A stretch of 21,297 bases of DNA, taken from contig JAFRMD010000116.1 in the NCBI GenBank assembly GCA_017430835.1, forward strand, positions 1-21,297, read 5' to 3'. The stretch is from Methanosphaera sp. (GTDB taxonomy: Archaea; Methanobacteriota; Methanobacteria; Methanobacteriales; Methanobacteriaceae). Below are positions 1-6,933 of this stretch, in pieces; within the stretch, counting starts at the first letter, position 1, and every line of letters begins with the position of its first letter. The notes beneath the pieces were generated by a model. That model worked only from the letters and a program-made list of their open reading frames with translations. It did no database searches and was not told the origin of the DNA. The position numbers and the translations under genes were made by a program.

Positions 1-2
1 AC

Positions 3-125
3 AGAAATACTGATCCAGAAATAATTAAAAAACGATACAAAACTAGAAATGGAATATTAAGCTATTTATATTACCAAATGGTGGAATGGACTGATAAAAA
101 AGAAAAAGATGGTTTAAGCCTATAA
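3..125 (+). CDS. C-terminal end of an unidentified protein (partial)
   Basis: A reading frame is open from the left edge (codons beginning at base 3) to a TAA at 123-125, giving 40 residues. The visible tail is mixed and charged, with an aromatic patch (LSYLYYQMVEW) followed by a Lys/Asp/Glu-rich end. I do not recognise the family. Its position just upstream of a glycan-type gene on the same strand is compatible with a polysaccharide gene, but nothing in the residues proves it. The 232 bases that follow before the next gene suggest it is the last gene of its transcript. Confidence 0.55.
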   Translation, partial: RNTDPEIIKKRYKTRNGILSYLYYQMVEWTDKKEKDGLSL

Positions 126-330
126 AAATTTACAGCCTCAAGTTTTTCTAATTTTTCGAATCAATTAATGTTGAAATTTTTTGGAATTATTTCTATTTTA
201 ATTGTATGAAATCCTATGTTTAATGGATAATATCTAAAATTTAATAATATAATTAATCATTTACTTATTATAATTTAAAATCACTTAATAAAATAAGGAT
301 TTTGAAAAAAAAATAAGTTTAAATCAAAGT

Positions 331-341
331 TTTAATATAAA
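331..341 (+). promoter_or_regulatory. Candidate TATA box for the asparagine-synthetase-like gene
   Basis: The stretch TTTAATATAAA lies 17 to 27 bases before the ATG at 358. Archaeal TATA boxes sit about 25 bases before the transcription start, so this would place the start at or next to the ATG. No purine-rich ribosome binding site precedes the ATG, which fits a leaderless message. In such AT-rich DNA, TATA-like strings are common, so the call is tentative. Confidence 0.3.
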
Positions 342-357
342 TAATGTTAGTGGTATC

Positions 358-2625
358 ATGACCGAATTTAAAGATATTTATGATAAAGAATTTTTCATTA
401 TTGATTCTGATAATTTAGATTTACAGGAAACAAAATTATATGGGTATATAATAAGTAGTGATTCTAATACTGTTATACAAGAAACTGTGGAAGATTCATC
501 CATGTTATCACCTGATGGTGCTTATATTTTTGTATGCAAAGAAAAGGATAGCTTAGTTATACACCAGGATTTTAATGGAAGTTATGGTTTATACTTATAT
601 CAGGATGATAACTATTTTTGTATATCAAATTCCTTTTTAAAAATTGTTGATTATTTAAAACATAAAATTAACTTAACAATGAATTGGGATGTAGCAAAAT
701 CATATTTATCCAGTACTTTATGTACAATATCTTACAAACAAACATTAATTAATGAAATAAATTTAATTCTTAGGAATAGAAAAGTTTTAATTGATTTGAA
801 ATCTAAAAAAATATTTTTAAATAAAGTTTATTATAATGAAAATTCTATATCTTTAGATTCCGAAGAAGCATTTAATATATTGGATAACTGGTTTGATAAA
901 TGGATAAATATCTTTAGAAACTTAAAATTAAAAACAGATAATTTGTCTATTGATTTATCTGGGGGAATAGATTCAAGATTGACTTTTGCTTTGATGCTTT
1001 CTTCCAATATTGATTTAAACAGAATTAATATTCGATCGCTAAATGATGAGGTGCATACACACCCTGAAGATTTTAAAATTGCTTCAACAATTGCTGATTA
1101 CTACAACTTTAACTTAAATAACAAGGAATTCTTAACGGACAATCCTCAATATTTTAAAGAATTCTCTACAATTTTAAATTTATCTTTTTATACAAAGTTG
1201 GGTTTTCATAATCAATTATTTTTTAAAAAATTCCGTAGATTAAATCCATTTTATCGGATAACAGGAGCCGGGGGAGAATCGTTAAGAAATCATTTTGGTC
1301 CAACAAGAAAATCATTAATTATAAGAGCCGAAGCAATTTCAAATGAGGTAGTGGATTCAACAAATAAAATTATTGAAAAAAATATTGAGGAATATATAAA
1401 AGAATACGATATTTCAGAAGAAGATTATGAATTTATTAATTATAATGAAACAAGAAGAAATAATCACTTCGGTAGAGGAGCAGTTGAATCATATTTGTCA
1501 AATACAATTTATTTAACTCCATTAATAGATTCAAATCTTTGTAAACTTAAAACGACGAGTAAAGAATGTGATGATGATAATTTATTAGTTATACTGATAT
1601 TTATCAGATATTGTCCGGAATTATTGGATTTTGAGTTTGAAGGAAATAAAAAATTTAATCAAGAAACAATAGAATATGCAAAAAGATTAAATAATAAATA
1701 TCCTTTTAAAGCTAGACAATTAGATTTAGTTTCAGAAAAAAAATATAATTTGGATAAAAAATATAATAATTCAAATTCAGAAAATAAACCTCTTTGTTCA
1801 TCAAAATATATTAAAGAATATCTCAAAAATATTTATTTATCTGATTCATACAATTGTAAAGTTAACATGTATTTTTCACCTGTAACTTATGCCAGAATTG
1901 CAGAACATGTTACAAATGCAAAATTTGCACAACTTCAATACGTATTCCCTATTTTATCAATCATCAAAGCAATAGATGATGTTAATCTAAGTAATCATAT
2001 TTTTGATGATAAAAAGTTATATTGGCTGGAAAAATATGACAAAATACCTAAGCATTCCATGATTAATAATTTCAAACGGGATTTATATCTTTCAAAATAT
2101 ATTACTGGTAGACTAGATATTGTAAATAATGGTGAAAACTCATCTATTGAAATTGTTGAATGTAAAGATTCAAATGCAGTAATTCGCTCTCCAACGTGGC
2201 TAAATAAAAAAAATAGAAGTGGTTATGTTATACAAAGTGAAAAAACCTCACTGGACATAGTTTTTAAAACTATCAATGAAGGAAAATTACAATTATTTAT
2301 TAGGAGTATTGATTTTAAAGATGATAATGGAGTACGAATACCAATTTATATTGATTTTACGAAATTTACACTAAATGAAAAAAATATTATTAGAAAAAAT
2401 AAGGTAGTTTGGCATAACGAACCATATGTTTATGAAAAAATGGTTAAAGATAATGAAATATTTAAAGTTCATTTGGAATGGCAACCATTAAATTCAAAAT
2501 CTAAACTTAAGAAAAAAAATACACCAAAATTAGAAAACAAAAAAGAAATACCATCAGAAACAAACAAAGACGTTAAAGAAAATGCAGGACTAGTAAAAAG
2601 ATTCAAAAAAAGATTAATTGGATAA
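358..2625 (+). CDS. Asparagine-synthetase-like (PP-loop) protein, probable surface-glycan amidotransferase
   Basis: The 755-residue product carries the ATP-pyrophosphatase signature SGGIDS at residues 201-206, inside LSIDLSGGIDSRLT, which is diagnostic of the asparagine synthetase domain. Residues about 45-100 resemble the end of the usual glutaminase domain (HQDFNGSYGLYLY, then an ISNS stretch). The N-terminus lacks the catalytic Cys2 that class II glutaminases need, so it probably does not use glutamine in the normal way. Residues about 600-700 look beta-rich, and the last 45 residues are very Lys-rich. Relatives of this type occur in bacterial polysaccharide clusters, where some amidate sugar acids; that role here is inference from the glycosyltransferase neighbours. 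The ATG at 358 has no clear ribosome binding site. The gene converges with the glycosyltransferase at 2709-3647. A free asparagine synthetase role is less likely given the missing Cys and the long C-terminal extension. Confidence 0.75.
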   Translation: MTEFKDIYDKEFFIIDSDNLDLQETKLYGYIISSDSNTVIQETVEDSSMLSPDGAYIFVCKEKDSLVIHQDFNGSYGLYLYQDDNYFCISNSFLKIVDYLKHKINLTMNWDVAKSYLSSTLCTISYKQTLINEINLILRNRKVLIDLKSKKIFLNKVYYNENSISLDSEEAFNILDNWFDKWINIFRNLKLKTDNLSIDLSGGIDSRLTFALMLSSNIDLNRINIRSLNDEVHTHPEDFKIASTIADYYNFNLNNKEFLTDNPQYFKEFSTILNLSFYTKLGFHNQLFFKKFRRLNPFYRITGAGGESLRNHFGPTRKSLIIRAEAISNEVVDSTNKIIEKNIEEYIKEYDISEEDYEFINYNETRRNNHFGRGAVESYLSNTIYLTPLIDSNLCKLKTTSKECDDDNLLVILIFIRYCPELLDFEFEGNKKFNQETIEYAKRLNNKYPFKARQLDLVSEKKYNLDKKYNNSNSENKPLCSSKYIKEYLKNIYLSDSYNCKVNMYFSPVTYARIAEHVTNAKFAQLQYVFPILSIIKAIDDVNLSNHIFDDKKLYWLEKYDKIPKHSMINNFKRDLYLSKYITGRLDIVNNGENSSIEIVECKDSNAVIRSPTWLNKKNRSGYVIQSEKTSLDIVFKTINEGKLQLFIRSIDFKDDNGVRIPIYIDFTKFTLNEKNIIRKNKVVWHNEPYVYEKMVKDNEIFKVHLEWQPLNSKSKLKKKNTPKLENKKEIPSETNKDVKENAGLVKRFKKRLIG

Positions 2626-2708
2626 AACCTTTATAAAGTCATGTTTTATAATCTTGTTGGGAATATGTACAAAATATTTTTTCCAAATATTTCAACTAAT
2701 TAAGAGTG

Positions 2709-3647
2709 TCAATCGTCGAAATTACTTTCTTTAATTACATAAATAGGCCTTTTTTTTGTTTCAGTGTATGTTTTTTCAAGGTATAATCCTAGTATTCCAA
2801 TTGATAATAATTGGATTCCACCTAATAACAGTATCGCACATATTGTGGATGTCCATCCTTGAACACTTTCATAAAATAATAAATTTTTTATCAATATGAT
2901 TATTATCATTATGAAAGCCAAGATTGAAAAAACCGTTCCAAGAATTGTTGAAATGTATAGGGGAACTGTTGAAAATGCGACTATTCCTTCGATTGAGTAT
3001 TTAAACAATGAAAAGAATGACCAACTTGTTTCTCCATGTGTTCTTTCAATGTTTTCATATTCCAACCATTTAGTATTAAATCCTACCCAACTAAACAATC
3101 CCTTAGAAAAACGGTTATATTCGTCAAGTTGTAGTAATGAATTCACAACTTGTCTTGTCATAACCCTATAGTCTCTAGCACCATCTACAATTTGAACATC
3201 GGATAATTTATTAATTATTTTGTAGAATGTTCTTGCAAAGAATGATCTTAATTTAGGTTCACCAGTTCTTGTTGAACGACGAGTTGCAACAATATCATAA
3301 TCTTCATTTTCTAATATTTTTAGCATTTTCGGCAGTAAGCAGGGAGGATCTTGTAAATCTGCATCCATTACTGCAACATAATTACCAGTTGATGATTCAA
3401 GACCTGCATATAATGCAGATTCCTTACCAAAATTTCTACTGAAGGAAATGTAACGAATATTAATATCTTTTTTGGATAATTCTTTTATTTTGTTCAATGT
3501 TTTATCCTTTGAACCATCGTTAATGAAGATTAATTCGTATTCATATTTTGATAATTCTATATTATACACTTTTAGAAATTCCGTATAAAAATCATCTAAA
3601 TTATCTTCTTCATTATAACAAGGGATAATTATACTTATTAGGCTCAT
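2709..3647 (-). CDS. Polyprenyl-phosphate glycosyltransferase, GT2 family, DPM1/GtrB type
   Basis: A 312-residue membrane glycosyltransferase. The GT-A fold begins at residue 3 (SIIIPCYNEE), has the nucleotide-binding FINDGSKDKT at about 41-50 and the metal-binding DADLQDPP at 95-102, which is typical of dolichyl-phosphate mannose synthase and GtrB-like enzymes. A conserved R-x-x-G-x-x-x-W segment (RTHGETSW) is at 202-209. Two hydrophobic helices, about 228-254 and 267-290, anchor the C-terminus in the membrane. Enzymes of this layout load a nucleotide-sugar onto a polyprenyl phosphate on the cytoplasmic face for later use in surface glycans. The sugar cannot be told from the sequence. The length is normal for the family and the frame is intact. 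It is transcribed alone on this strand, tail to tail with the asparagine-synthetase-like gene. Confidence 0.88.
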   Translation of the reverse strand: MSLISIIIPCYNEEDNLDDFYTEFLKVYNIELSKYEYELIFINDGSKDKTLNKIKELSKKDINIRYISFSRNFGKESALYAGLESSTGNYVAVMDADLQDPPCLLPKMLKILENEDYDIVATRRSTRTGEPKLRSFFARTFYKIINKLSDVQIVDGARDYRVMTRQVVNSLLQLDEYNRFSKGLFSWVGFNTKWLEYENIERTHGETSWSFFSLFKYSIEGIVAFSTVPLYISTILGTVFSILAFIMIIIILIKNLLFYESVQGWTSTICAILLLGGIQLLSIGILGLYLEKTYTETKKRPIYVIKESNFDD

Positions 3648-3961
3648 GTCATTTCATATCCGTTTAATTTTTATTGTTGGTGTATTCAAAAAAAATTTAA
3701 ATTACTGTTTTAGAATAATCGTATTAAATTTTGTTATTTACTTTTCATTTCTTTAAAAAAGTTTAGTAAATTAACTATTATTATTTTTAATACTTTAAAT
3801 TTTCTTTAATCTTTATATGCTTTATATTTTATAATTTATTCTTAATAAATTTATTTAATGTGCTTTTCAATGCTTTTTAAGTAAAGTTGTTTTTGTAGTG
3901 TTTTTTCATCATTTTTAAATATTTTTTTTAACATAAGAATTATTAAGTACTTTTTGAGGAT
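3648..3961. other. AT-rich divergent intergenic region
   Basis: This 314-base spacer separates two divergently transcribed genes and should hold both promoters. It is almost entirely A/T. TATA-like strings cluster at about 3813-3838 (CTTTATATGCTTTATATTTTATAA), but none is at a position that clearly assigns it to one gene. I see no open frame, RNA gene or repeat in it. Confidence 0.5.
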
Positions 3962-3967
3962 ATGATT

Positions 3968-4423
3968 GTGACTATTTATAAAAAAATTGCTGTTGGCGGT
4001 ACTTTTGATAAGTTCCATAGAGGTCATGAGGTTTTGATTAAAACTGCCTTTGACATGGGGGAGGAAGTTTTAATAGGCATTACGTCGGATTCTTTTGCAG
4101 GTAATAAGAATCATGATATTGAACCTTGTAGTGTTAGAATTTCTAAATTAAGGGAATTTGTCAATCGATTCAATAAACCTTATGAGATTAAGGAAATTTT
4201 TGATGTTTTTGGTACTGCTGATAAGGATCCGGATTTGGATGCTATTGTTGTAAGCGAGGAAACTGAAAAGTCTGCAGATATTATCAATCAGGAACGAAGA
4301 AAAAATAATTTAAATCCGTTGGATGTTATTGTCATTAGTTGGGTTTTAGCTGAGGATTCTCGTCCTATTTCTTCTACTCGTATCAGGAAGAAAGAGATAG
4401 ATTGGAGTGGTAAATTGTTATAA
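3968..4423 (+). CDS. coaD: Phosphopantetheine adenylyltransferase, archaeal type
   Basis: The enzyme joins ATP and 4'-phosphopantetheine to make dephospho-CoA, the fourth step of coenzyme A synthesis, in the cytoplasm. The nucleotidyltransferase signature GTFDKFHRGH is at residues 11-20, with the HxGH-type element FHRGH, and the matching C-terminal ISSTRIR is at about 134-140. At 151 residues the length fits archaeal homologues. I prefer the GTG at 3968 over the in-frame ATG at 3962, because the ribosome binding site GAGGA (3956-3960) is seven bases before the GTG but only one before the ATG. The upstream start would add just two residues. The gene converges with the pilin operon: its stop codon lies at 4421-4423, and the last pilin ends at 4418, so the coding ends overlap by six bases. 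Confidence 0.92.
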   Translation: MTIYKKIAVGGTFDKFHRGHEVLIKTAFDMGEEVLIGITSDSFAGNKNHDIEPCSVRISKLREFVNRFNKPYEIKEIFDVFGTADKDPDLDAIVVSEETEKSADIINQERRKNNLNPLDVIVISWVLAEDSRPISSTRIRKKEIDWSGKLL

Positions 4424-4588
4424 TTTACTTAAAATGTTATCTCTTCCTGTTTTTATTACTGTTTTTGTATGGTTTGTTATTTCGTTTAGGCTTTCTGTTA
4501 TGTATTGTGCTGTTATTAGTGTGATTATGCTCATTGTTGCTATTAGTAGTATTAGTTCTGTGCTTGTTTGTCCTTTCATGTCATGCAT
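4418..4588 (-). CDS. Small class III signal peptide pilin-like protein (second of pair)
   Basis: A 56-residue frame that is easily overlooked. It starts MHDMKG followed by QTSTELILL, the class III (type IV pilin-like) signal: a short basic leader, cleavage expected after Gly6, then Q-x-S-x-E and a hydrophobic helix of about 20 residues (ELILLIATMSIITLITA). The remainder is a polar, helical-looking tail of about 28 residues. Its ATG overlaps the TAA of the upstream pilin by one base (TAATG), and there is no separate ribosome binding site, so it is probably translated by coupling. A second in-frame ATG at 4579 would give the leader MKG. The 3' end overlaps the end of coaD by six bases on the other strand. 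Known biology: prepilin peptidase (EppA type) cleaves such leaders and the subunits assemble into thin pili. Whether this is a major or minor pilin is unknown. Confidence 0.8.
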   Translation of the reverse strand: MHDMKGQTSTELILLIATMSIITLITAQYITESLNEITNHTKTVIKTGRDNILSKL

Positions 4589-4770
4589 TAGCTTTGATTT
4601 GTTAAGTTTTGTCTTATTTGTTGTGCGTCGTCGTGTGCTGAGAATGTTTCGGTGTTTGAAAAATAGTTGGAGTATATTGTCAGCGCTGCTAGTGCTATGA
4701 CTATGACTCCTCCGAATAGTAGGATGTATTCTGCTGCTCCTTGTCCTTTTTGGTCTTGCAGTATGTTCAT
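4588..4770 (-). CDS. Class III signal peptide pilin-like protein (first of pair)
   Basis: A 60-residue protein with the leader MNILQDQKG, then [20 protein letters not shown]: the DUF361-type class III signal with the Q-x-x-x-E-Y core and a long hydrophobic helix (about residues 15-33). Cleavage is expected between Gly9 and Gln10, leaving a 51-residue mature subunit with a short polar tail. The frame can be extended upstream to a GTG at 4779, but that codon lies inside the ribosome binding site AGGAGGTGA (plus-strand 4776-4784). The ATG at 4770, five bases after that site, is therefore the start. It is the first gene of a two-pilin operon. The perfect ribosome binding site suggests high expression, as expected for a structural subunit. 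Confidence 0.88.
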   Translation of the reverse strand: MNILQDQKGQGAAEYILLFGGVIVIALAALTIYSNYFSNTETFSAHDDAQQIRQNLTNQS

Positions 4771-4775
4771 TATTT

Positions 4776-4784
4776 TCACCTCCT
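4776..4784 (-). promoter_or_regulatory. Strong ribosome binding site of the pilin operon
   Basis: On the minus strand this reads AGGAGGTGA, a full match to the 16S rRNA tail complement, five bases before the ATG at 4770. It fixes the start of the first pilin and rules out the upstream in-frame GTG. Confidence 0.85.
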
Positions 4785-4814
4785 GTATTACTTTAATTAC
4801 TTGTTTGTATTACA

Positions 4815-4825
4815 TAATATAAAAA
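4815..4825 (-). promoter_or_regulatory. Candidate TATA box of the pilin operon
   Basis: On the minus strand this reads CTTTTTATATTA or close to it, a good archaeal TATA box. It is about 45-55 bases before the pilin ATG, which predicts a leader of roughly 20-25 bases containing the ribosome binding site. Confidence 0.45.
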
Positions 4826-4929
4826 GTATTACAAAATTCACATATTAGTAATAAATTATTTATTATATTAAAAGATTCAAATTATAAATAAATACTTTAT
4901 TTTTTAAAACTCTAATTTAAAGGTATACT

Positions 4930-6069
4930 ATGAAAATATTAATAACAACATGTGGTGTGGGGATAGGACATGCATCCCGTGACTTAGCACTGGCAAAAAC
5001 ACTTGAAGAAAATAATCACAAGGTAGAATTTGCAAGCTATGGATCAGGACTAAAATACCTAAAGAAATATGACTATAAAGTACATAAACTACCACAAATG
5101 AACTTTCAGGGATCTGATGGTGAAATAAACATAGAACAATCTATCAGACAGTCAAAAGACATACCATTCACATTCATAAAGAGCATGTACAAGGAATCAC
5201 GAATAGTTAGAAAAGTAAAACCCGACATAGTAGTATCGGACTCACATTATTCAATGCCAATTACTGCAAAATTCCTAAACGTTCCTTGTTATATCATTAC
5301 AAATGATTTAACTTTTGGATTTTCAAAGGGCACGGATGTTACAGCAATAAAATACTTCGAAAAAGGAATCAGAAAATTTATCATAGACATATCAAATGGA
5401 TGTCAGAAAATATTAGTGCCCGACATTCCAGAAGCAATACAAATACCTGAAGAACTAAAGGACAAAACAAATTATATAGGACCATTGCTCCACCATAAAA
5501 TCAATGACATGGAGACAAAACAACAATTAAGATATAAGCATAACATAAATCTTAATGATAAGATGATTGTTGTCACAATTGGTGGAAGCGAATTCGGAAA
5601 AGTTTTAATAGAAAACATCATAGACATATCCGAACAAATAAAAGCAGACAAAATATTCATATTCACGGGAATTGAAATTCATTCAAACATTTTCAAAAAA
5701 TACAACAAAGAAAAGGTTAACATACAGGAATTCACACCAGACATGGTAGAATGGATGAAAATGTCCGATTTAACAATTTCACTGGCAGGACACACAACCA
5801 GTATGGAACTGATTTCCATACAAAAGCCTAACATAATGATACCAATACAAAACCATGTTGAACAGGAAAGAAACGCCAAACGAATGATGGAATACAACAT
5901 TTCACAAACACTGGAAATAAACAATCCAACTAAGCTACTTGGCACAATAAATAATATGATGAAAAACTTAGAAAATATAAAAATCAATAAGGTAGCATTC
6001 AATGAATTCAACATGTATGATGGAAGGGAAAATGCACTGAAATTAATTGAAAAAGTAAATACTAATTAA
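4930..6069 (+). CDS. MurG-like GT-B glycosyltransferase
   Basis: A 379-residue protein with a two-lobed GT-B layout. The N-terminal lobe opens with ILITTCGVGIGHASR (residues 3-17), the Gly-rich acceptor-side loop of MurG/UGT-like enzymes, with the conserved His14. The C-terminal lobe has IVVTIGGSEFG (about 213-223), AGHTTSMEL (286-294) and IQNHVEQERNA (306-316), matching the nucleotide-sugar binding region of GT28-type enzymes. No signal peptide or transmembrane helix is present, so it acts in the cytoplasm or on the inner membrane face. The donor and acceptor cannot be assigned; annotation as UDP-GlcNAc:undecaprenol-type MurG would be too specific. A purine-rich AAAGGT (4919-4924) precedes the ATG. 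The UPF0173 gene follows after 46 bases and may be on the same transcript. Confidence 0.82.
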   Translation: MKILITTCGVGIGHASRDLALAKTLEENNHKVEFASYGSGLKYLKKYDYKVHKLPQMNFQGSDGEINIEQSIRQSKDIPFTFIKSMYKESRIVRKVKPDIVVSDSHYSMPITAKFLNVPCYIITNDLTFGFSKGTDVTAIKYFEKGIRKFIIDISNGCQKILVPDIPEAIQIPEELKDKTNYIGPLLHHKINDMETKQQLRYKHNINLNDKMIVVTIGGSEFGKVLIENIIDISEQIKADKIFIFTGIEIHSNIFKKYNKEKVNIQEFTPDMVEWMKMSDLTISLAGHTTSMELISIQKPNIMIPIQNHVEQERNAKRMMEYNISQTLEINNPTKLLGTINNMMKNLENIKINKVAFNEFNMYDGRENALKLIEKVNTN

Positions 6070-6115
6070 AACATAAACATATTATTAACGAATAATAATC
6101 AAGGATTGATAAAAG

Positions 6116-6820
6116 ATGAAAATAGAATATTTGGGACATTCAGCATTTAAAATAGTATCTGAAGAAGGAATGATAATACTTGTTGATCCATTCATTAGTG
6201 GAAACCCAGCATGTACAACTCCGGTGGAAACAATAAACGCAGATGTAATACTTGTAACACATGGACACGTAGACCACTTCGGGGACACACTTGAAATTGC
6301 CAACAATACTGGTGCAACCGTAATATCAACTCACGAAATTGCAACCTTCATACAAAAACAGGGACTTAATGCTATTGGTATGAACATTGGTGGAACAGTA
6401 TCAGTAAACAATCAAATAAATGTAACTATGACGGATGCAAGACATTCCTCGGGACTTGACTTCTTAGAAGACATGGAAGAGGGTGGAGTAGCAACAGGAT
6501 TTGTTATAACACTAGAGAGCGGAAAGAAAATTTACCATGCAGGAGATACGGGACTTTTCGGTGACATGAAAATGGTCATAGGAGACATTTACCAACCAGA
6601 CATATCACTCATACCAATAGGTGACAAGTTTACTATGGGAATAGAAGATGCAGCAATTGCAGCAGGATGGTTACAATCCCGTATAGTAATTCCAATGCAT
6701 TACAACACTTTTGAGGCAATAGAACAAGATGCAAACCTATTTGCAAAGTATGTTGAAGATGAAAACATTGGAACTTACACTGTAATTCTTCAACCTGGAG
6801 AAGAATATAAAGAAGATTAA
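6116..6820 (+). CDS. UPF0173 metal-dependent hydrolase (metallo-beta-lactamase fold)
   Basis: A complete 234-residue protein of the YtkL/UPF0173 type. It begins MKIEYLGHSAF, as family members do, and carries the metal ligands HGHVDH-type motif THGHVDH (His49, His51, Asp53, His54), His110 in DARHSSG, HAGDT at 141-145, and a final His195 in MHYNT. These are the ligands of a two-metal hydrolase. The physiological substrate of the family is not established, so none is assigned. No export signal is seen. AAGGA precedes the ATG by about ten bases. The gene converges with RqcH across a 113-base spacer. Confidence 0.9.
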   Translation: MKIEYLGHSAFKIVSEEGMIILVDPFISGNPACTTPVETINADVILVTHGHVDHFGDTLEIANNTGATVISTHEIATFIQKQGLNAIGMNIGGTVSVNNQINVTMTDARHSSGLDFLEDMEEGGVATGFVITLESGKKIYHAGDTGLFGDMKMVIGDIYQPDISLIPIGDKFTMGIEDAAIAAGWLQSRIVIPMHYNTFEAIEQDANLFAKYVEDENIGTYTVILQPGEEYKED

Positions 6821-6933
6821 TATAAATATTATAAAAAACATAAAGATATTATAGTAGGAAAGATTTAACAAAAATAATTATATCCTATATTTCTACATAA
6901 GAATTAAGACTAAAATTTTGTTAACTTATATTC

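Noticed and set aside
2896..3171. A 91-codon plus-strand frame
   Set aside because: It lies entirely inside the minus-strand glycosyltransferase gene, whose motifs are clear.
4407..4700. A 97-codon plus-strand frame after coaD
   Set aside because: It is antisense to the two pilin genes, which have clear signal peptides and a perfect ribosome binding site. Its hydrophobic look is the complement of the pilin helices.
6865..6924. Inverted pair TTAACAAAA / TTTTGTTAA between two convergent genes
   Set aside because: A nine-base AT-rich match with a long loop is not convincing as a bidirectional terminator or RNA structure.
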